In this document: positions 5,771 through 11,014 of the stretch, piece by piece | Position numbering within the stretch: the first letter of the stretch is position 1 | Layout: each line of letters starts with the position of its first letter | Source of the DNA: Candidatus Accumulibacter iunctus | GTDB lineage: Bacteria; Pseudomonadota; Gammaproteobacteria; Burkholderiales; Rhodocyclaceae | Direction: 5' to 3' | Length of the DNA: 11,014 bases | Assembly (NCBI GenBank): GCA_002345025.1 | Contig: DDUX01000171.1 | Location: 1,352 to 12,365 of the forward strand | The notes under the pieces: generated by a model | The model's input: the letters and a program-made list of their open reading frames with translations, nothing else | Told to the model about the DNA's origin: nothing | Databases searched by the model: none | Made by a program: the position numbers and the translations under genes

Positions 5771-7465
5771 ATGTTGAAGAACCCCGCCAGCAAGTACACC
5801 CCGTTCCCGCCGGTCCGACTCAGCGACCGGCAATGGCCCAACCGCACGATCGACAGCGCGCCGATCTGGATGAGCACCGATCTGCGCGACGGCAATCAGG
5901 CGCTCCTCGAGCCGATGAACGTCGAGCGCAAGATGCGCCTGTTCCAGACGCTTTGCGACATCGGCTTCAAGGAGATCGAGGTCGCGTTTCCGTCTGCCTC
6001 GCAGACCGATTTCGACTTCGTCCGCAGCCTCATCGAGGGACAGCACATTCCCGACGACGTGACCATCGAAGTCCTGACGCAGGCGCGCGAGCACCTCATC
6101 CGGCGGACGATCGACTCGCTCGCCGGTGCGCGGCGCGCGATCGTCCATGTCTACACCGCCACCTCGAAGCCCTTCCGCGAGAAGGTCTTCGGCATGAGCC
6201 GGCAGGAGGTGGTCGACATGGCGGTCAGCGCCGTGCAGCTGATCCGGCAGCTGACTGCCGAGCGGCCGCAGACCGAATGCGTGCTCGAGTACAGCCCGGA
6301 GACCTTCACCGCCACCGAACTCGACTTCGCGCTCGAAATCTGCGACGCGGTGACTGCCGCCTGGGGTGCGACACCGGAAGACAGGGTGATCCTCAACCTG
6401 CCGACGACCGTCGAGGTGACGACGGCGAACGTCTACGCCGACCAGATCGAGTGGATGCACCGCCACCTCGCCCGCCGCGACAGCGTCATCCTCAGCGTAC
6501 ACCCGCACAACGACCGTGGCACGGCAGTCGCTGCTGCCGAGATGGCATTGATGGCCGGCGCCGAGCGCGTCGAAGGCTGCCTGTTCGGCAATGGCGAGCG
6601 CACCGGCAACGTCGACATCGTGACGCTGGCGCTCAACCTCTACACGCAGGGGATTTCGCCGCAACTCGACTTCTCGGACATCAACGCCGTCGCACGCACC
6701 GTCGAGCACTGCAGCCGGCTGCCCATCCACCCGCGCCACCCCTATGTCGGCGACCTCGTGTTCACGGCCTTTTCCGGCTCGCACCAGGACGCGATCCGCA
6801 AGGGCTTCAGCGCCCAGCGCGCCGACGGCATCTGGAACGTTCCCTACCTGCCGATCGATCCGGCCGACGTCGGCCGCAGCTACGACTCGGTGATCCGTGT
6901 CAACAGCCAGTCAGGCAAGGGAGGCATCGCCTACCTGCTCGAAGCCGAGTACGGCGTCGTCCTGCCGCGCCGGCTGCAGGTCGAGTTCTCGCGCGTCGTG
7001 CAGGCGCACACCGACAGCCACGGCGGCGAGATGAGCGCCGCCGAGATCTGGCGGCTGTTCGCCAGCACCTACCTCGCCGGCGAGACGCCGATGCGCTATG
7101 TCGAGCATCATCTCTTCGAGCACGGCGAGGCGCAGGGAATCCGCCTGACGCTGGAGATCGACGGGCGCATCCACCTGCTCGCGGGTGAAGGCAACGGCCC
7201 GATCGACGCCACCGTGCATGCGCTGCACAGCATCGGCATCGGCGTGCAGGTGCGCAGCTACGAGGAGCGTTCGATGGCCGGCAAGGGCAGCGATGCCAAC
7301 GCCTGCGCCTTCCTCGAGCTGGCACGCGCCGGCAGCAGCGGCGAGTGCTACGGCGTCGGCATCGACGGCAACATCGTCACCGCGTCGATCCGGGCGCTGG
7401 TCAACGGCGTCAACCGTCTGGCGACGAGCGCCGCCGGGGCGGGCGGCGAGACGCGCGCCGCCTGA
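5771..7465 (+). CDS. leuA: 2-isopropylmalate synthase, long form (LeuA type 2)
   Basis: 564 residues. It catalyses acetyl-CoA plus 2-oxoisovalerate to 2-isopropylmalate, the committed step of leucine synthesis (EC 2.3.3.13), in the cytoplasm. The DRE-TIM barrel opens with STDLRDGNQAL (35-45), where Arg39 and Asp40 are catalytic and metal-binding. HPHNDRG (244-250) gives the two metal-binding histidines, and GNGERTGNVD (273-282) forms the closing loop. The C-terminal leucine-binding dimer domain (about 430-545) carries GEGNGPIDATVHAL from 472. The opening KYTPFPPVRLSDRQWPN and the total length mark the longer actinobacterial/proteobacterial form, unlike E. coli LeuA (about 520). ATG 5771 has GAGGAG seven bases upstream. 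It is divergent from an Lrp/AsnC gene. Leucine feedback inhibition is expected from the intact C-terminal domain. No leader peptide with leucine codons is apparent in the 175-bp upstream region. Confidence 0.96.
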   Translation: MLKNPASKYTPFPPVRLSDRQWPNRTIDSAPIWMSTDLRDGNQALLEPMNVERKMRLFQTLCDIGFKEIEVAFPSASQTDFDFVRSLIEGQHIPDDVTIEVLTQAREHLIRRTIDSLAGARRAIVHVYTATSKPFREKVFGMSRQEVVDMAVSAVQLIRQLTAERPQTECVLEYSPETFTATELDFALEICDAVTAAWGATPEDRVILNLPTTVEVTTANVYADQIEWMHRHLARRDSVILSVHPHNDRGTAVAAAEMALMAGAERVEGCLFGNGERTGNVDIVTLALNLYTQGISPQLDFSDINAVARTVEHCSRLPIHPRHPYVGDLVFTAFSGSHQDAIRKGFSAQRADGIWNVPYLPIDPADVGRSYDSVIRVNSQSGKGGIAYLLEAEYGVVLPRRLQVEFSRVVQAHTDSHGGEMSAAEIWRLFASTYLAGETPMRYVEHHLFEHGEAQGIRLTLEIDGRIHLLAGEGNGPIDATVHALHSIGIGVQVRSYEERSMAGKGSDANACAFLELARAGSSGECYGVGIDGNIVTASIRALVNGVNRLATSAAGAGGETRAA

Positions 7466-7476
7466 GCGAGCGTGCA

Positions 7477-7893
7477 TTGATTGCTCATTGGCATGCTCGA
7501 CCGGCGGCCGTGCCGGTTTGGCTGCTGGTGTCGCTCTTCCTCTGCGACGCGCTGCCGGCGCTCGCCCAGGCGCCAGCGACCATCGCCGAGGCGGACGGGA
7601 TCGGCAATGTCGATGTCAACATTGTCTACTACCCGGATCTCGGTTGCGCCGACATTGCCGATGTGCGGGAGGGCGCGCCTGGCACCATCGAGCCACCAGA
7701 GCGAACACTGGTCGTGACGGTGACCCTCGATCGGCAGTCGCAGGACTGCCCATTGCAGGCGCGGGCCATCGAGCGAAAACTCAGAATCGCCGATCGCGCC
7801 GACGCGCTGTCAGTCGATGTCTTCTTCGTCGATGCCGATGGTCGGTTCGTGCGCTCGCAGCGACCGCGCATCTACCGCCAACTCGACGACTGA
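7477..7893 (+). CDS. Small secreted protein, unknown function
   Basis: 138 residues from a proposed TTG at 7477, 11 bp after leuA. This start gives a believable Sec signal peptide: MIAHWHARPA, a hydrophobic stretch VPVWLLVSLFL, and cleavage after ALPALA (residue 30). A GTG at 7510 would leave the signal without a charged n-region. The mature part (about 108 residues) has two cysteines (57 and 91) that could form a disulfide. It contains VDVNIVYYPDLGCADIADVR, then TLVVTVTLDRQSQDCPLQ, and ends DVFFVDADGRFVRSQRPRIY. The alternating hydrophobic pattern suggests beta strands, possibly a small periplasmic domain. I do not recognise a family. No strong ribosome binding site is seen, so it may be translated by coupling with leuA. 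A real gene is likely because the signal peptide and open frame agree, and the coding pattern continues to a clean stop. Confidence 0.6.
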   Translation: MIAHWHARPAAVPVWLLVSLFLCDALPALAQAPATIAEADGIGNVDVNIVYYPDLGCADIADVREGAPGTIEPPERTLVVTVTLDRQSQDCPLQARAIERKLRIADRADALSVDVFFVDADGRFVRSQRPRIYRQLDD

Positions 7894-8376
7894 GGAACAG
7901 AGCCGCCGCCATGCACACCTGATGAGCCAAGCGACGGGGCGTTTCTGGCCACACCATCGATTGCGCACCGCGACTGGCGTCGATGTCCTCGTCCACTTGG
8001 CTGCCAAACTCGGCATCTGACCCGCCAACGACCGATCTGCCGGCAAGCGAAGGTCTGGCCGGCTCAGCCGCGGCAATCCGTGGATCCGGCGCCCCTTGTG
8101 CCAGCTTGGTCGCGCAACCAGTCGTGCCGGGTGCGCCTGCAAGTCCCGGTTGCAGGTGGCCCGGTGGCGGCGCGGTCACCAGCGAGCCACCGTCACATCG
8201 CGCGGCAGATCCCCAAGACCGTCGTCCTGCTGATCAGCCGACAGGCCCGCGCCCGGGCTCGGCCGTCGACTTCGCAGCCATGTCTGTCGCACGCCACGCC
8301 GCGTGCGGTCGACCAGCACCGGGAAGGCTTCGCGCCCATGCATCCGCTGATGTCGCGAAGCATCGATACCGATCTT
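7894..8376. other. 483-bp stretch without a recognisable gene
   Basis: Between the small secreted protein and the lysE stop. All six frames give only low-complexity, arginine- and proline-rich translations with no family resemblance. A hairpin with perfect arms CCTGCAA (8136-8142) and TTGCAGG (8150-8156) is present but lacks a T-run. It may be a decayed gene or a long untranslated region. Confidence 0.35.
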
Positions 8377-9027
8377 TCAGTGCGGGGCGAAGACATGGCG
8401 GATCAGCAAAAAAGCCAGTACCCACATGGTGAACCCGATCAGCCCATCCAGTATCTGCCACGCCCTGGGGCGGGCAAAGCATGGCGCCAGCCAGCGCGCG
8501 CCAAAACCGAGCGCGCCGAACCACAGCAGACTGGCCGTACAGGCGCCGGCAACGAACCAGCCGCGCACCGGAGATGGCTGCTGCGCACCGATGCTACCCA
8601 TCAGGAGCACGGTATCCAGGTAGACGTGCGGATTGAGCAGAGTGAACGCGGCCGCCTGCGTCATCGCCGCGCCGCGACTGAGCGCAGTCGTTCCGTCTGC
8701 CGTCCGCAGTCGATGCGTTTGCCGCGCACGTCGCAGCGCCTGCAGCCCGTAAGCCGCCAGGAATGCCGATCCGGCCAGCGCCAATCCCTGCGTCAGGATG
8801 GGAGTTTCTCCCAATGCCTGCGCCATGCCGGTCACTCCGATGGTGATCAGCACGGCATCCGCGATGGCGCAGAACATCACCACGCTGCCAACATGTTCAC
8901 GGCGCAGGCCCTGACGGAGGACGAACGCATTCTGTGCGCCGATGGCGACGATGAGGCCGAAACCCAGTGCGAGGCCTTGGGCAAATGCGGGAAGAAGCAG
9001 CGTTGAGCTTTCGGGTGATGGCAGCAT
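8377..9027 (-). CDS. LysE/ArgO-family amino-acid exporter
   Basis: 216 residues with five to six hydrophobic segments. Two hallmark motifs of the LysE/ArgO branch are present: AIGAQNAFVLRQGL (28-41) after the first helix and FTLLNPHVYLDTVLLMGSIG (128-147) in the middle. The family expels basic amino acids (lysine, arginine, and toxic analogues such as canavanine) across the inner membrane using the proton gradient. ATG 9027 gives MLPSPESSTLLLPAF, a normal length before the first helix; a TTG at 9051 in the same frame would add eight residues. Neither has a strong ribosome binding site. It is divergent from an ArgP/LysG-type regulator only 73 bp away, the same layout as the C. glutamicum lysE-lysG pair, so induction by intracellular Lys or Arg is expected. 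Which amino acid is exported cannot be read from sequence. Confidence 0.93.
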   Translation of the reverse strand: MLPSPESSTLLLPAFAQGLALGFGLIVAIGAQNAFVLRQGLRREHVGSVVMFCAIADAVLITIGVTGMAQALGETPILTQGLALAGSAFLAAYGLQALRRARQTHRLRTADGTTALSRGAAMTQAAAFTLLNPHVYLDTVLLMGSIGAQQPSPVRGWFVAGACTASLLWFGALGFGARWLAPCFARPRAWQILDGLIGFTMWVLAFLLIRHVFAPH

Positions 9028-9045
9028 TCGCGCAGCTTGACGCTC

Positions 9046-9074
9046 TTGCAATGTGAAGACAAACTATCTCTACT
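9046..9074 (+). promoter_or_regulatory. Possible promoter of the ArgP/LysG-type regulator gene
   Basis: TTGCAA (9046-9051), a 17-base spacer, and TCTACT (9069-9074), each four of six matches to sigma-70 consensus, in the 73-bp region shared with lysE. The region is AT-richer than its flanks. The regulator's own site should also lie here, but no clear dyad stands out. Confidence 0.3.
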
Positions 9075-9100
9075 AAATCCGATTAAGAAGGGCTGAATGA

Positions 9101-9997
9101 ATGCTCGACTACGCGTCGCTTTCTGCCTTGGCTGCAGTCGTTCGCGAGGGCAGTTTCGAGCGTGCGGCACGCGCGCTGAGCGTCACGCCGTCGGCGGTTT
9201 CACAGCGGATTCGTCTGTTGGAGGATCGTGTCGGCTGCGCATTGGTCATTCGCGGACAACCGTGCACTGCCACCGAGATGGGGCGACGATTGTGTCAGCA
9301 TGTCGATCGCGTACTGATCCTCGAGCAGGAATTGCAGGGCGCCCTGCCCGCTCTGGCCCCGGATGGTCCCGTCAGGGTGAGCTTGCCCATCGCAGTGAAT
9401 GCCGACAGCCTGGCAACGTGGATCGTTTCCGCCATCGCCGCTTACGCCAGCGAATCGCCGGTCCTGATGGCAGTGGCGGTGGATGATCAGGACCATACTG
9501 CGGAATGGCTGCAGCGCGGCAAGGTGCTGGCGGCGGTGACGGGGAGCGCGCGTGCTCCCGTCGGCTGCAACAGTCGGCCACTCGGTTCAATGCGCTATCG
9601 GGCAGCGGCCAGTCCATCCTTCATGGCACGCCATTTCAACGCGGGTGTCGGCGCCGGCAGCCTGGCACGCGCGCCCAATCTGGCGTTCAACACCAAGGAT
9701 GAACTGCAGTCGCGATGGGCGCACCGTTTGTGCCATCGGCATGTCGAGTTGCCGAGTCATGGCCTGCCGTCTCCGCAAGCCTTCGTCGCGGCAACCGTGG
9801 CCGGAATGGGGTGGGGCCTGCACCCCGAGGCGCTCGTTGCTCCCTACCTCAACGAAGGCTCACTGGTCGAACTGATTCCGGAGAGCCCCCTCGACGTACC
9901 GCTCTACTGGCAACAAGCACGCGCGGCGTCGCTATTGCTCGACGGATTGACCCGCCGGGTCGTGGCTGCCGCTGAGGCCGCATTGATTGCCGCTTGA
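9101..9997 (+). CDS. LysR-type regulator, ArgP/LysG-like
   Basis: 298 residues. The winged helix-turn-helix (about 3-60) reads LDYASLSALAAVVREGSFER, then AARALSVTPSAVSQRIRLLE, and continues EDRVGCALVIRGQPCTATEMG. The replacement of the usual LF-x-R-x-x-R by LVIRGQPCTAT is typical of ArgP (IciA)/LysG. The effector domain (about 90-290) contains VRVSLPIAVNADSLATW, matching the LysG pattern SLAVNADSLATW. ATG 9101 has AGAAGGG eight bases upstream. ArgP/LysG proteins bind Lys or Arg and activate the divergent exporter gene, here the lysE/argO homologue. The stop codon abuts a short leuA-like tag at 9998. Confidence 0.93.
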   Translation: MLDYASLSALAAVVREGSFERAARALSVTPSAVSQRIRLLEDRVGCALVIRGQPCTATEMGRRLCQHVDRVLILEQELQGALPALAPDGPVRVSLPIAVNADSLATWIVSAIAAYASESPVLMAVAVDDQDHTAEWLQRGKVLAAVTGSARAPVGCNSRPLGSMRYRAAASPSFMARHFNAGVGAGSLARAPNLAFNTKDELQSRWAHRLCHRHVELPSHGLPSPQAFVAATVAGMGWGLHPEALVAPYLNEGSLVELIPESPLDVPLYWQQARAASLLLDGLTRRVVAAAEAALIAA

Positions 9998-10033
9998 GAA
10001 GTCCTGACACAGGCACGCGAGCTCTTCATCCGC
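9998..10033 (+). repeat. 36-bp leuA-like tag directly after the lysG stop
   Basis: These 36 bases match leuA 6068-6103 at 31 positions. Both encode EVLTQARE in frame, then HLIR in leuA and LFIR here. Three of the five differences fall at third codon positions and are synonymous. The similarity starts at the base after the lysG TGA and stops abruptly. It looks like a scrap of a second, diverged leuA left by rearrangement. Confidence 0.5.
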
Positions 10034-10300
10034 AGCGGCATCTGCACCCCGAAGAGCCGGTTTCGCAGCACCCCTTCCGGAAAGAGCGCGGCTGGAAACG
10101 CTAGCCTCAGACAACCTGATCTCGGCGCCATGACGTCTGCACCGATGGCGTCAGAAAAGCGCTTTGGGTCATCAGGTTAGCGGGGAGATCAAGCACTGTA
10201 GAGGATTTCCGCCGAAGTGCGCGGCAGATATTGCGAAGATACCGCTGAAGGCAGATAGTCGAGTTTTTCTGGCGCGACGCCGATCTTGCGGGAGAATCCG
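10034..10300. other. Non-genic stretch at the left side of the transposase element
   Basis: No gene recognised. It holds a nested palindrome: outer arms AACCTGAT (10113-10120) and ATCAGGTT (10171-10178), with an inner TGACG (10131-10135) and CGTCA (10149-10153) pair. GGGAG near 10290 is the transposase ribosome binding site. The left end of the mobile element probably lies within this stretch; I cannot place it without the right end. Confidence 0.4.
10113..10178. repeat. Nested palindrome upstream of the transposase gene
   Basis: Perfect 8-bp outer arms (AACCTGAT/ATCAGGTT) enclose a perfect 5-bp inner pair (TGACG/CGTCA). It could be part of the element's terminus, a regulator site for the transposase gene, or a weak terminator for lysG; there is no T-run. 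Confidence 0.35.
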
Positions 10301-11014
10301 ATGCCCCAACTGCTCTTGCCGATCTTCCCTGATGCGGTGACGCCGATCAAGGGCCTGCTGTCTGTCGGGAAGCAGGACGGGCAAGTCGTGTATTTCCACG
10401 GCGTCCTGCCGGTGTTCAGTCAGGCGCAGGAGGATTTGGCGACCTTCCGGATGATTACGGCGCAATTGATCGCGCAGGGTCATCTGCGCGTGGTGGACGT
10501 GTCGCGCGCCTTCGGAGTGCCCGCGTTGAGTGTCAAGCGAGCGTTGAAGCGGTATCGGCAGGAAGGACCGAAGGGGTTCTATGTTCCACCGCGGCGCCGC
10601 GGTCCGGCGGTCCTGACGGCAGAGGTGTTGCAGCAGGCGCAGGCCCTGTTCGACGGCGGAGAGACCATCCCGAGGGTTGCGGCAGAACTGGGGATCAAGA
10701 TCGACACCCTGTCGAAAGCGGTCCGTGCCGGGCGGTTGCATGTTGCCGTGGTGAAAGGATCCTGTCCGCTCGTCTCGAGCACCAAGAGCGAGCGCAGCGC
10801 GCGCGACAGCGAAGCGCCGATGGGCGTTGCGGCAAGCAATGTGCCAGCCCGGGTTGCAGCCAGCGTGGGCGGTCTGAATGGGGTCGCGCCGCGGTTCCAG
10901 TCGGCCGTCGACGTGCCGCGGGGCGGGGTGCTCTTTGCGCTGCCCGCCTTGCTGGCCGTTGGCTTGCTCGAAGGCGCCGAGGAGCTTCCCCTGCCGCCGG
11001 GGCACTACGGGACA
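10301..11014 (+). CDS. Large helix-turn-helix transposase, N-terminal part
   Basis: 238 codons from ATG 10301, open to the window edge, with GGGAG close upstream. The opening MPQLLLPIFPDAVTPIKGLL and YFHGVLPVF are signatures I recall from a widespread but little-studied group of large putative transposases (several hundred residues) in proteobacteria, planctomycetes and others. A first helix-turn-helix (about 61-86) reads HLRVVDVSRAFGVPALSVKR, followed by ALKRYRQEGPKGFY. A second (about 108-147) contains VAAELGIKIDTLSKAVRAGR. After a variable Ser/Ala/Arg linker, PRGGVLFALPALLAVGLL (206-223) begins the region that precedes the presumed DDE catalytic core, which lies outside the window. I do not know its ISfinder family. 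Whether the copy is intact is unknown. The long antisense frame 11005-10172 is a shadow. Confidence 0.72.
   Translation, partial: MPQLLLPIFPDAVTPIKGLLSVGKQDGQVVYFHGVLPVFSQAQEDLATFRMITAQLIAQGHLRVVDVSRAFGVPALSVKRALKRYRQEGPKGFYVPPRRRGPAVLTAEVLQQAQALFDGGETIPRVAAELGIKIDTLSKAVRAGRLHVAVVKGSCPLVSSTKSERSARDSEAPMGVAASNVPARVAASVGGLNGVAPRFQSAVDVPRGGVLFALPALLAVGLLEGAEELPLPPGHYGT

Noticed and set aside
5627..6784. 385-codon minus frame across the start of leuA
   Set aside because: Antisense shadow of leuA, rich in Asp, Arg and Val as expected from reversed high-GC codons.
8080..9006. 308-codon plus frame opposite lysE
   Set aside because: No family resemblance; lysE on the minus strand has two diagnostic motifs.
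10172..11005. 277-codon minus frame opposite the transposase
   Set aside because: Antisense shadow; the plus frame has helix-turn-helix motifs and a ribosome binding site.
1..11014. CRISPR array, tRNA, rRNA, toxin-antitoxin pair, phage or novel multi-gene defence system
   Set aside because: No regularly spaced direct repeats, cloverleaf sequences, or gene groups of these kinds were seen. The only defence gene is the hsdM fragment at the left edge.

Overview
High-GC, gene-dense bacterial chromosome. Codon use, the family mix (PGAP1-like hydrolase, DUF2917, TRIC-family protein, long-form LeuA) and the transposase type suggest a betaproteobacterium, possibly of the Rhodocyclales/Accumulibacter kind. 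That placement is inference from protein resemblance; there is no rRNA or other decisive marker in the window.

Layout. The left edge (1-168, minus) is the first 56 codons of a type I restriction-modification methylase (HsdM) that continues outside the window. Upstream of it on the same strand is a frameshifted C-terminal remnant of an IS91-type transposase (about 396-598). A strong palindrome (770-810) precedes a PGAP1-like alpha/beta hydrolase (855-2090, plus), and a second palindrome sharing a 13-base core follows it. Next comes a minus-strand pair, DUF2917 protein and glutathione S-transferase (3191-2174), divergent from a GcvA-type LysR regulator (3305-4255), a classical regulator/target arrangement. 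The regulator's stop overlaps the stop of a short convergent DUF4332 remnant (4461-4249).

The central block is metabolic. An Lrp/AsnC regulator (5595-5125, minus) overlaps a TRIC-family membrane protein gene by 4 bp and is divergent from leuA, 2-isopropylmalate synthase (5771-7465, plus). An Lrp-like box lies in the shared intergenic region, so leucine-pathway control by this regulator is a reasonable hypothesis. A small secreted orphan protein with a proposed TTG start follows leuA. After about 480 bp with no recognisable gene comes a LysE/ArgO-type exporter (9027-8377, minus) divergent from an ArgP/LysG-type LysR regulator (9101-9997, plus): a basic amino-acid export module.

The right edge is mobile DNA: a 36-bp leuA-like tag directly after the lysG stop, a nested palindrome, then the 5' part of a large helix-turn-helix transposase (from 10301) that runs off the window. 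I see no CRISPR array, tRNA, rRNA, phage gene or convincing new multi-gene system. The most interesting items are the Lrp-leuA control region, the leuA-like tag, the hydrolase-flanking palindromes and the two mobile-element margins.
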